A stretch of 64,000 bases of DNA from Brachionus rotundiformis (lineage: Eukaryota; Rotifera; Eurotatoria; Ploima; Brachionidae). The notes below the pieces were generated by a model. It was not told where the DNA came from, did not search any database, and saw only the letters and a list, made by a program, of their open reading frames with translations. This document shows positions 47,061 through 56,661 of the stretch, piece after piece. Location of the stretch: contig JAESIW010000200.1 in NCBI GenBank assembly GCA_016802295.1, positions 2,621,542 to 2,685,541 of the forward strand. The letters run 5' to 3'. The position numbers and the translations under genes were made by a program. Every line of letters starts with the position of its first letter. Position 1 is the first letter of the stretch.

Positions 47061-49425
47061 ATGACAAACGAAAATGTTGATATAAATCGGCTTGACATTA
47101 GCGATTCAACAGAAAATCCTACTTCTCTTAAATACAAAGATAAAAAACTTGAGAATAGACTTAAAAAATATGAAGCAATCATTAAAAAACTTGATAATAT
47201 AAATAGAGTTGATGGGAATTCTCAAGTAAGTAATTAAAGTATAATGAAATTTAAATTGAATTTCACACTAATAAGAACATGAGTTTAAAATTTTGTTAAA
47301 TTTGATCATTTTCTCTTAATAAAATACTTTTGCTAAATGATCTTAGATTTCTTGATCTTTTAGCGCTTTTTTTTCAAAATTTAAAGTACAATAATTTTTT
47401 TCGTATCTTTTTTCTGGTTCCAATTTGATTGTGCTGATTAGTTTTTTAAACTTAAAGTTATTATAAAATCATAAACAGGTCTAACTTAATTCTTCATTTT
47501 TAAAAAATATTTTCTTTAATTGATAAATAGTAAAAAATAGTTTTTAAATAAAAATTTTAATTATGTCAAACAAAATTTTTAAGAATTTTTTCAAAAGTTT
47601 TTATTTATTGGCAACTGTGGCTTGGATAACAACATATCTGCAGATTTCATAGAAGAAAAGTTCAGCTCATTTGGCAATATAGTTGACATTGTAATGCAGA
47701 AAAAAAAATCTTATTCATTTATAATCTATGAAGATCCCAAGTCAACTCAAAATGCAATTGATCAACTACAATCCCAAATAATCACAACCAACAATCAAAC
47801 TTCAGTTTGTTTTTATTTATTTCCAGTGGATAGGGGTAGTTAATGTTACCAATTATAAAATTCAATCAATCAAGTGAATTTTTTTAAACTAAAGTTCCAC
47901 AAACAACTGTTCAATTAACTGAATACGAGGAAGTTGATTTTTTGCCAGAGGGCCTTATCTACTTGGAAAACTTCATTCAAGATTCTTATGCAAAAAAAAT
48001 AGTTGATTTTTTTACCGAACGAGATGAAAACCAGAATTCACTCGTCGGCTTAAAGAAACGCAAAGTTAAACACTTTGGATACGAATTCCAATACGGCTCT
48101 AATAACTGTGACGATACCAAACCATTAACTGATCCCGAGTTAAAAATGCCTAATATTTTGGATGAATTATTTGAAAAAATGCTCAATGATAACCTAATCC
48201 ATATCAGACCCGATCAACTAACAGTAAATTACTATCAGCCTGGACAGGGTATTGGACCTCACATAGACAACACTGTTGCCTTTGAAGACTTCATTGTTTC
48301 ATTAAGCCTTATTTCAAGTGCAGTGATGGAGTTTCGGCAAAAAGAAAACAAAAAAATTTCCAAGCTTTTATTAAAACCAAATAGTTTGTTAGTTCTTAAA
48401 GGTGAATCAAGATATAAATGGAGCCATTCAATCCCGGAAAGAAAGCATGATTTAATCAAAAGCTCAAATAAATGTCAATTCATAGTACTTAAAAGAGATA
48501 TGCGAATATCTTTAACATTTCGAAAAGTAATACCAGCTAGTCACCAAAAGAAAATCCGGGAAAAAACCGAGGAGCCTCAAATGATTATTCCGTCAAATGA
48601 CTCGGAAGCTAAAAATTTTGAAAAATCATATGTACAAACTATTTATAATGAAATTGCGGATCATTTTAGCCACACAAGGCATTCAGCTTGGCCAGGTGTT
48701 GCACGTTTTATCAACTCAATGGATTCAAGAAGTTTTATGCTCGACATTGGTTGCGGAAATGGCAAATACCTAAATCTCAGAAATGATTTGTACTCTTTTG
48801 GATGCGATTTTAGCCAAGGTCTCATAAACATTTGTCAAAAAAGAAATTTTAATTGCTTTGTAAGCGATTGCCTTTGTGTCCCGGTAAAAGAGAGTTTTTT
48901 CGACTACGCAGTTTGTATTGCTGTCATTCATCATTTGTCAACCGAAGTTAGTAAATTTTGTACCTTTATACCAACTTTCTATTTTACATTTCATAGGAAA
49001 GGCGAATTAAGTCCATAAACGAAATGATAAGAATTTTAAGACCGGGAGGTAAAGGTTTAATTACTGTTTGGGCAAAAGAACAAAAGTACAGAGAAAAAGA
49101 ATCGTTTTACATTTCCCAAAAGAAGACAAATGATGAAACAAATCAAGATTCTAATGTTCATACATTTGGAAAAGAGTTTCAGAAAAAGGATGTCTTTGTA
49201 GCATGGCACTACAATGAGAAAACGATGAAAAAAAGTGATGATAAGCTTCGTGAGAGTGAGTCATCTGGTCAAAGTAATAAAGAGCCAAAGGTGTACCTAA
49301 GATATTATCATGTTTTTGAAAAAAATGAGCTTGAAAAGCTTTTTGAAAAAATAACCACGGCTAAAATTATCGAATCGTACTATGAACAGGGAAATTGGTG
49401 TGTTATTTTTGAAAAAAGTTCTTAA
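47061..49425 (+). CDS. ALKBH8: ALKBH8: tRNA wobble-uridine hydroxylase/methyltransferase
   Basis: Four exons (47061-47225, 47598-47835, 47895-48946, 48997-49425) give 627 residues with the full family architecture. A short N-terminal helix is followed by an RRM (about residues 56-135, FLFIGNCGLDNNISADFIEE), an AlkB dioxygenase domain (about 145-345) and an SAM methyltransferase (about 370-627). Iron ligands are visible as H257 and D259 in GIGPHIDNT and H312 in KWSHSIPERK. R338 and R344 in MRISLTFRK match the 2-oxoglutarate-binding arginines. The SAM motif is LDIGCGNGKYL (about 417-427), with CDFSQGLI following and IVHH-like CIAVIHHLS later. The C-terminal ILRPGGKGLITVWAKEQKY is conserved. The enzyme makes mcm5U and mchm5U at the wobble position of certain tRNAs, including tRNA-Arg(UCU), with TRM112 as partner; that is family knowledge. 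Intron 1 is 372 nt, longer than the others. Confidence 0.96.
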
Positions 49426-50184
49426 AAATTTTAAATTTAAATAAAATTTTTTAGAAATTTATTTTTTTTATTATAATCTTTAGTTAGAATATTTAAAAAA
49501 AAAGTTTGATTTTTTCGATAAATTAAAATTTATCTCTCTTTTATCCAATCTTATCTCAAATGACCTCAAGAATATGCTCATGCTAAAATCTTTAAAATAA
49601 ACATTTTTGAAAAATTAAATTTTTCCAAAGTTTAGTCAAAACTTTCCTTAAGCTTGACTTTAAACCTAAAAATTTGCGACAGTGTTAAAATTAGATATAG
49701 GAATTTCAAAATTAATTAATTTAATTTTTGCATCACTAGATGAACTTTTAAACTTAGATATCAAGAATTTTTTATCTATATTTTTGTTGATTTTAGATCA
49801 AAATAGATTTTTAAGTATTTAAGTTTAAAAAACTTGGCAAAAAGTAGGTAAAATCGCGTTTATAGATAAGCCATTTGAAATTATGCTTTTAAATTTCGAA
49901 ATCTATACATTGAAAAGTTTAAAGCTGCATTTTATAGCTTAAATTTAAAACTCTAAGTCACGATCCAATTTTACTGTTTACATATGAATTTTATGTGTCT
50001 TGGTAATTTTTAGCCAAAGATATATTTTCATTTTTCATCTTTCAGTACTGAACAAAAATTAACATAAAACTTGCTGTAGAAACACCCTTTTTCTACTTAT
50101 TTAAATTTAAATTATTTTGTTTAAAATATATTTGATATTTTTATAAATAGATCAAAAATTTGCGTTTTATTAAAAAAAATCGAA
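49426..50184. other. Intergenic between ALKBH8 and IDH
   Basis: A/T-rich spacer containing the ALKBH8 3' UTR and the IDH promoter. No other feature was recognised. Confidence 0.5.
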
Positions 50185-51868
50185 ATGTTTCGAAGCTTGG
50201 TCAACCAAAAGTCTAATTTTTTGCAACTTTCCAAAAACTTGCAACGCAACTGTAATTAAAGAATTATAATTTAAAAAGAAGATAATGAATTAATTAATTT
50301 TTAGATGCCGCGGCCTCAAGAATCAAAGTTGCCAATCCTGTAGTTGATCTTGATGGAGACGAAATGACAAGAATTATTTGGGCAAAAATTAAGGAACAAG
50401 TATTAACTTATTTTTGTTGAAAAATATAAATCTAACTCTTGCCATAAGCTCATATTACCATACCTGGATTTGGAGATAAAATATTTCGACCTGGGTCTAC
50501 CTTATCGTGATCAAACAAACGACCAAGTTACTATAGACGCTGCTGATGCAATTAAGAAGTACAATGTTGGAATTAAGTGTGCGACTATTACTCCTGATGA
50601 GGCGCGGGTCAAAGGTAATTTAAAAAAAAATAAAAAATAATAAATTTTAAAAATTTTATTTAAAGAATTTAATTTAAAAAAAATGTGGCTCAGTCCAAAC
50701 GGAACTATCCGAAATATTCTCGGTGGAACTGTTTTTAGGGAACCAATTTTGTGCAAAACAATTCCGCTTTTAGTACCTGGTTGGAAACAGCCAATTGTTG
50801 TCGGTAGACACGCTTTTGGCGATCAAGTAAGTTAAAATAATTTAAATTTAAGAATATATTTCCTACTAAATTTTTTGTAAGTACAAAGCTACTGACTTGG
50901 TTATCAAAGGACCTGGAAAATTAACTTTGACATATGAGCCTGCTGATGGTAGCGAAAAACAAGAATACACTGTGTTTAATTTTAAAGGCCCAGGCGTTGC
51001 TTTGGGTATGTACAACACTGATGAGGTAAAATTGGTCATAAAAAATTTAGCCAAAATAAATTCATTGATCTCAAGTCCATCATTGGTTTTGCTCATAGTT
51101 GCTTTCAATATGCCATAATGAAAAAATATCCACTTTACTTGTCAACTAAGAATACTATTTTGAAAAAATATGACGGAAGATTTAAAGACATTTTTGAGGA
51201 TATTTACGAAAAGTATTGCTAAGTCTAAGTATTTTGATTTTTATCTAAATTATCTAAATTTTATTAAAAAAAGGAACTATAAAACTGAATTTGATAATTT
51301 GAAAATTTGGTACGAACATCGTTTAATAGATGATATGGTAGCACAAATGCTAAAATCAGAAGGAGGTTTCGTTTGGGCTTGTAAAAATTATGACGGTGAT
51401 GTTCAATCGGATATAGTGGCACAAGGCTATGGCTCTTTAGGTTTAATGACCTCGGTATTGGTTTGTCCAGATGGTAAAACTATTGAAGCCGAGGCAGCAC
51501 ATGGTACCGTCACTCGTCACTACAGAGAACACCAAAAAGGAAAAGAGACAAGCACCAATCCGGTTGCCAGTATTTTCGCCTGGACTAGAGGCCTGGAGCA
51601 CAGAGGAAAGTTAGATGGAAATCAAGATTTAATTAGATGGTCCCATCTCTTGGAAAAGGCCTGTGTTGATACTATTGATTCAGGAAAAATGACCAAAGAT
51701 TTAGCTGGATGCATCCACGGAATCAAGAAGTATAACTTAATTTTAAAAAGTTAACCAACTAATTTAAATAAATTTTTTTTTAGTGTAAAACCAGGAATGT
51801 ACTTGAATACCAATGATTTTTTGAGTGCAATCGATGAAACTTTTCAAAGACTACTCAAATCTCAGTAA
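50185..51868 (+). CDS. IDH2: Mitochondrial NADP-dependent isocitrate dehydrogenase
   Basis: Eight exons: 50185-50251, 50305-50399, 50449-50614, 50666-50826, 50882-51025, 51076-51212, 51274-51729 and 51784-51868. They give 436 residues (human IDH2 452). The first 22 residues (MFRSLVNQKSNFLQLSKNLQ) are basic and free of acidic residues, a mitochondrial presequence. The mature enzyme starts RIKVANPVVDLDGDEMTRII. Substrate-binding residues are seen in CATITPDEARV, SPNGTIRNILGGTVFREPI (the Arg of NGTIRN is the IDH2 R140-type residue) and GRHAFGDQ. Metal and cofactor blocks are YDGDVQSDIVAQGYGSLGLM and EAEAAHGTVTRHYREHQKGK. The enzyme oxidatively decarboxylates isocitrate to 2-oxoglutarate with NADP+. 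The C-terminus is LLKSQ, with no peroxisomal SKL-type signal. No key residue is missing. Confidence 0.96.
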
Positions 51869-52380
51869 ATGAGAAATTTTAGCTTAGGAGCTTTTTTTTA
51901 CAAATTAGTTTTTAAACTTTAAAATTGGTAAATTTAGTATCAAAAATTAAAAATGAGTATTAAAAGAATTATTCCAAATTAAATTTGGTGTGATTAAACT
52001 ACGTTTATTAAAATTAAGATTTTTTTTCAAATTTTGACTGAATAAACATATTTAAAACTTATAAAAAAATTCCATAATTATGAAATAAATTAAATAGAAA
52101 CCAATAGATAAAAAAAGAAGGCCTTACCTTTTAAATTAAAAATTAAATCTATTGAACAAAATTGATTTTTTTTAAGTCTAATTTATTTTGGTATTTTAAT
52201 AATATCAAATATTCGATTCACTTCCTTATTTTAAAACTTTTATTAAAAATTTATTTTGTTTTAAATTAAATATTTAATTTTTTACTCGTCATCTGAACAA
52301 GTTTTCAAGCAAAAAATAAACTAAAAAATTCATAAGCATTTTTTTATCGCTAAAAAAATATTCTAATTTAAATTGCTTGT
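51869..52380. other. Convergent 3' intergenic region
   Basis: About 500 bp of A/T-rich sequence between the 3' ends of the IDH gene (+) and the acetyltransferase gene (-); both 3' UTRs and poly(A) signals should be here. Nothing else was recognised. Confidence 0.5.
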
Positions 52381-53388
52381 CTACTGATAAATTCTGCTTG
52401 TCGGGAATCTGAACAAACTTAAGTTTTTCAAATGTCTAGCGCCATTTTTGTGATAAAAATCAATAGCTGGTGTATTCCAAGCTAAAACAGTCCATTGCAT
52501 GAAATTAACTTTAAAATTTTCTAAACAATCTTTGACCAGGTTTTTCCACAATGCTGCACCTAGTCCTTTTCTTCGATATTTTTCTTGAATATACAAGTCT
52601 TCCAAATAGCATCCAACTCCTCGTTTTAAATCATAAATCTTGTAATATATTGTGTATCCTACAACTTCGTTTTGGTCATTTAAGACAACCATCGACTCAA
52701 AAAATCGATTCAACTTTTTTTCATCTAAATAGTTGTAATCTCTGATTAGATCTTCAACTGAGAGCTTAAATTGGTCTTCCATTTTCTCAAAAATTGAAAT
52801 TTCATGAATTAAATCACGGATTTTCAAGCAAAATTGGTTCATATCTTCAACTTTTAAAATTTTGTAATTTTCAGGAATTTTCGAATCATTTGAAATAAAA
52901 TTTTTCATTCCATCCAAATCCATTTCATAAATTAACCAGTCTTCTAACTTGGACAAATTTAATGCACCAAGCTCATCATTCTGAATCCAGTCAATTAATT
53001 TTTTGTTTTTGTCATTTTCCATCAGATGATAATTGACTCGATTTAAATAATTATTTTTAGCATATTCAAACAATTTTAATTTTAGTTGTTTTAAATTTGA
53101 AAATTTTTGATCATTGCTTAAAGTTGGTCGAAGCCACAAGTCAACAAGGTGAATGGTTCTATTCTGCCAACTTGAATATGAGTTATAGAATAAAACGTAT
53201 GCCTCCACATCATTTTTGGAAAAATTTTCCTCAAAATTTGAACTAACTAGAAAGAAGCCATTATAAAATTGATTAGTCAAATCATTCAATAATCGGCACT
53301 CATCAAGTCCTTCCAATCTATTTTGATTTAATTCACAAATGATATCAACATGAATTTTAGATTTTATTTCGATGAATTTGGAAATCAT
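52381..53388 (-). CDS. Tandem GNAT acetyltransferase, spermidine/spermine (SAT)-like
   Basis: Single-exon frame of 335 residues from ATG at 53388 (MISKFIEIKSK) to TAG at 52381. The C-terminal ~155 residues form a full GNAT domain close to spermidine/spermine or thialysine N-acetyltransferases: DLIHEISIFEKMEDQFKLS, VVGYTIYYKIYDLKRGVGCY, YLEDLYIQEKYRRKGLGAAL (acetyl-CoA loop RRKGLG) and QWTVLAWNTPAIDFYHKNGA (conserved N and Y). The N-terminal ~165 residues repeat the fold in degenerate form (EAYVLFYNSYSSWQNRTIHL, LVDLWLRPTL) without a recognisable acetyl-CoA loop. The product therefore looks like an internal tandem duplication with one active domain, acetylating a polyamine or similar small amine. 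The exact substrate cannot be told from the sequence. No intron, unlike most neighbours. Confidence 0.88.
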   Translation of the reverse strand: MISKFIEIKSKIHVDIICELNQNRLEGLDECRLLNDLTNQFYNGFFLVSSNFEENFSKNDVEAYVLFYNSYSSWQNRTIHLVDLWLRPTLSNDQKFSNLKQLKLKLFEYAKNNYLNRVNYHLMENDKNKKLIDWIQNDELGALNLSKLEDWLIYEMDLDGMKNFISNDSKIPENYKILKVEDMNQFCLKIRDLIHEISIFEKMEDQFKLSVEDLIRDYNYLDEKKLNRFFESMVVLNDQNEVVGYTIYYKIYDLKRGVGCYLEDLYIQEKYRRKGLGAALWKNLVKDCLENFKVNFMQWTVLAWNTPAIDFYHKNGARHLKNLSLFRFPTSRIYQ

Positions 53389-54318
53389 TCTAATTTTCAA
53401 AAAATTAATAGTTTAAAAATTTTCAATATTTAAAATTCTGAATGTGTGAAAGAAACACTTGTTATAGTATTTTTTGTGTAAAATATTTTTTATTTTTTAG
53501 TCATTTTAATTTCAGAAAAACTACTGTATTGTAAGTTTGTTTAAGAAATATAATTTTGAATAATATTTATTGTTGTTTTGCCAATATTTTGATCACATGA
53601 TCAATCTCATAAATAATCATATGAATTTACATTAAATAAAAGTATCTTTTAATTCAATGTTTAATTTTAATTCAAATATTTATTTTAGTTACTTGTCATT
53701 ATCTTTTTTTTTATTCACTTTTTAAAATTGATTATCTGAATAGTTTTACATGAAAATATCTTAAGTTTTAGTTTTTTATCGTTAAAAATTCAAAAGAATT
53801 TTTTAGTTGATTTATCATTTATTAACAATGATTATTCTGACATATTAAATGATAAACGAAATATTTTTAATAAATCTAATTTTACGATAGTAATGTAAAT
53901 GTAGAAAGACAAATTAAAATAAAAATGTACTACAATTAGTTTCTGAAAAGAACTGCATGACAATCTAGACTATTAGAATTCAGAATTTAATAACCACTAA
54001 CCAAAGAACATGTTCCATCTATTTGTTTATAAAATTTTAAAGTACAGTGAAAGATAGATCGGTTTTAATAACTTAATTCTGTTTATATTTTGTTTATATT
54101 CTATTTTCGTCTTAATTCTCAATCATAACATTGGTACTGACGAATCTCAAATTTTGAGGATTGAACAAGTTTTATTTAAAAGATGAAATATATTTGATAA
54201 TTAGTTTATTTTAAAAAAAATTAAGAAAAAGGTTGCCCGACGTGGTTCTTGGCCACTAAAATAGAGAAATAATGATTAAAGAGAATTTTACTTTTTTTAT
54301 ATTATATATGTGTTACCG
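53389..54318. other. Intergenic, nothing recognised
   Basis: A/T-rich upstream region of the acetyltransferase gene up to a foldback element. No gene seen. Confidence 0.5.
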
Positions 54319-54699
54319 TAAAACCTCAGAGACTACCCCATGGACTTCAGAAAAAAATGATGAGGTACTAATTTAAAAAAAAACTTTATTCCTATAAATT
54401 TTACTCCCAAAAACAATCAATGACCCGGGAGTTTAATTAAAAATTTATTTGAGCATAACCGGGTGATCGATTATTGTTTGATTTGGTATAATTTTTCTCG
54501 GAATTGATCAGCAAGTGATTCCAATAATCACGATAGAAATATTTTTAAAAAATATTTTAAAGGCACATTGGGGTTTTACAGAAAAAAATTTTCATTAAAC
54601 GAATTTAAATTTTTTTATTACTTAACCCCGGGCCTATGAGGAAAATAAAATCATGGCTATAGACATCCTATAATCCTTGGGTAGTTTCCGAGGTTTATT
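54319..54699. mobile_element. About 380-bp foldback/MITE-like element
   Basis: Imperfect terminal inverted repeats: AAACCTCAGAGACTACCCC at about 54,321-54,339 is matched on the opposite strand by AAACCTCGGAAACTACCC at about 54,697-54,680, continuing weakly through the next GGA. The interior contains further CCCGGG-bearing words near both ends (about 54,424 and 54,627) in inverted orientation, and no coding frame. Size, terminal repeats and lack of ORF suggest a non-autonomous DNA transposon. Target-site duplications are not obvious in the A/T-rich flanks. Confidence 0.6.
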
Positions 54700-55641
54700 A
54701 TTATTATTATTTATTTCAATAAACACCACATGGATGAAAATAAGTTAAAAATAAAGTATAAAAATTGAAGTCAAACAAAATAATAATTTACTATCCTTAA
54801 ATTCAAAAACTAATCAAGTTATTATCTTGATGTTTAAATAAAATCAATATTAGGTTTTGAATGAAGTATTAAATTTTCAACTTTACGACAAATATGCATT
54901 ACCGTATTTCATCAGAAAGTGATTCATACAAAGGATAAATTTAATTTTTGTTCTCTTCTATTAGAGACATAAATAATACATGTTTTGTATTAGACATTTA
55001 TTTTATTGTATTTACAAATAGCTTAAGTGTCCTGCTGCTTGGATATTGGATACCCTTCTTTCAGCATAATAAATGGTTAAAAATTGTTTTAATTGATTTT
55101 GAAAGTTAATTAAATAGATAAAGAAATAATTCCAATCAATAAATTATGTCATAAGTTTTTTTTTATTAGACTAGGCGGACTTGACTTGGTTTCATTTGCA
55201 GTGTAACTGTATGAATTTCATCACAGATGATTCATGAATTTTCTTTTAAAATAGACAAAAATATTTAATTTGTTTCTAAATTTTATTAATTCAAATTTTC
55301 AATTTTTTTATTAAGAACTTTGGACATGCGGCTGAAAGAGAGAATTAAGATCCATTAAGGCCTGAAATAATGTTTGTAGAAATATTCTAATAAGACAAAT
55401 ACCATATTTCATCAAATATAAGAAAGTTCGGTCAAAAAATATTTATTTTATTCAAAAATTTTTCTTTGAAAAAAGTGACTCATTTAAAAAAATAATTTCA
55501 CTTTTTTTTCCTCTATTAGAGAGAAAATAATCATGTTTAACATTATAAGATTGATGAATGATTGATTAAAATGATTCATGAATTTTCTCTTAAACCAGAC
55601 ACATTTTTGGTAAAAAGTAATTCTTATAAGGAAATATTGAC

Positions 55642-55803
55642 ATGATATTAACTAGATCTGAACTCCTATTAAATAAATTCCTACAAAAACGAATGGATCA
55701 CCAGCAACTATTAGAAGATTTAAATGACTACCTGACAAGCACTCCTGTTCCAAACAAAAAGTTCAACAACTTATTTGAAAATTTTAAAAAAACTATTATC
55801 TAG
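55642..55803 (+). pseudogene. 53-codon coding-like fragment inside the repeat cluster
   Basis: ATG at 55642 to TAG at 55803. It starts MILTRSELLLNKFLQKRMDH, has EDLNDYLTSTPVPNKKF in the middle and ends FENFKKTII. Composition is far more balanced than the flanks. Its position among repeat fragments suggests a piece of a mobile-element protein rather than a host gene, but I recognise no domain. Confidence 0.35.
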
Positions 55804-56044
55804 TAAATCGAATAACCTTTATTTACCTATCAACTTTATACTTTATAAATTAAATTTATATTATTTTATCCTGCTATAGTCATTTTTGTGCTCTGATATA
55901 TACATAAAGTTTCTCTTTTTTTAATATTTAATTCAATATTTTAAACGTTAGGCTAAAAAGAAGGACTATTATCCATTCTGAAGCCTGAGGACTTCCTCAA
56001 ATAATATTTTAAATAAATAAGGGAAAATTTTTGATTTAAATAAA

Positions 56045-56142
56045 AGAAACAAGTTTCTTCTTTTTGAGGGAATACATTACTTATTTTCATTTACCGTATT
56101 TCTTCGAATATAGGTAACTACAAAAAGAAGAAACTTGTTTCT
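56045..56142. repeat. Perfect 21-bp inverted repeat around a 56-nt loop
   Basis: AGAAACAAGTTTCTTCTTTT plus T at 56,045-56,065 is the exact reverse complement of 56,122-56,142 (AAAAAGAAGAAACTTGTTTCT without its last base is 20 of the 21). The loop (56,066-56,121) contains the ACCGTATTTCTTCGAATATA word. A transcript would fold into a hairpin of 21 pairs. The likely origin is the tip of a foldback transposon. A small-RNA precursor is a less likely alternative. Confidence 0.7.
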
Positions 56143-56143
56143 A

Positions 56144-56661
56144 TTTCAATCTAAAATTATCTCAGATTCTATTCACTCTTTTAGATTAAAAAAAATTAAT
56201 TAATTAAATACAATTTTATTAATTTACGATTATTGCTAATATTTAAAAGTTTATTAAAACATTAAAATTTAAGTCCAAATGAGAAAAATAACCTGATTTA
56301 GTTTGAGTATTAAATGTTGAACAAGTCGAGCACCTAGTTGTTCGCTTGATAATTAAAGTGAACTTTTTTTAACAAAAAAAAATTAAAAAAGAAATTAAAA
56401 TCCTTTCAGATAACACCGTTTAGTTTATCAAAATTGTCATTAATCACCTATAAATACAAAAATTTTATTTGATAAGTAAAAGAAAAATCTTAGACCTAAT
56501 TCAGTAGTTAAGTGTCTAAAATTCAAATATGAGAAAAAATAATGATAAATTTACAATTAATTGAGCATAAAAAGAAAAAGTACCATTGTCATAAGCTAAT
56601 GAGAAAAAAAAAAGAATGTAAACATATAAAAAAAGTAACAAAATATAAAAAATAAATCGCT
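56144..56661. other. 3' flank of the F-box gene
   Basis: About 520 bp of A/T-rich sequence; it should include the 3' UTR of the Emi1-like gene. Nothing else was recognised. Confidence 0.5.

Larger units (their letters stand above)
54901..56143. repeat. Cluster of dispersed repeat fragments with an ACCGTATTTC-type motif
   Basis: Related words recur: ACCGTATTTCATCAGAAAG at 54,901, ACCATATTTCATCAAATATA at 55,401, and ACCGTATTTCTTCGAATATA at about 56,093. Each of the first two is followed after about 60-110 bp by CTCTATTAGAGA-type words (about 54,957 and 55,512). ATGATTCATGAATTTTC also recurs at about 55,227 and 55,570. This looks like several decayed copies of one or two repeat families. Such CCGTATTT...CGAATATA ends are reminiscent of terminal parts of short DNA transposons, but I cannot name the family. 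Confidence 0.5.
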
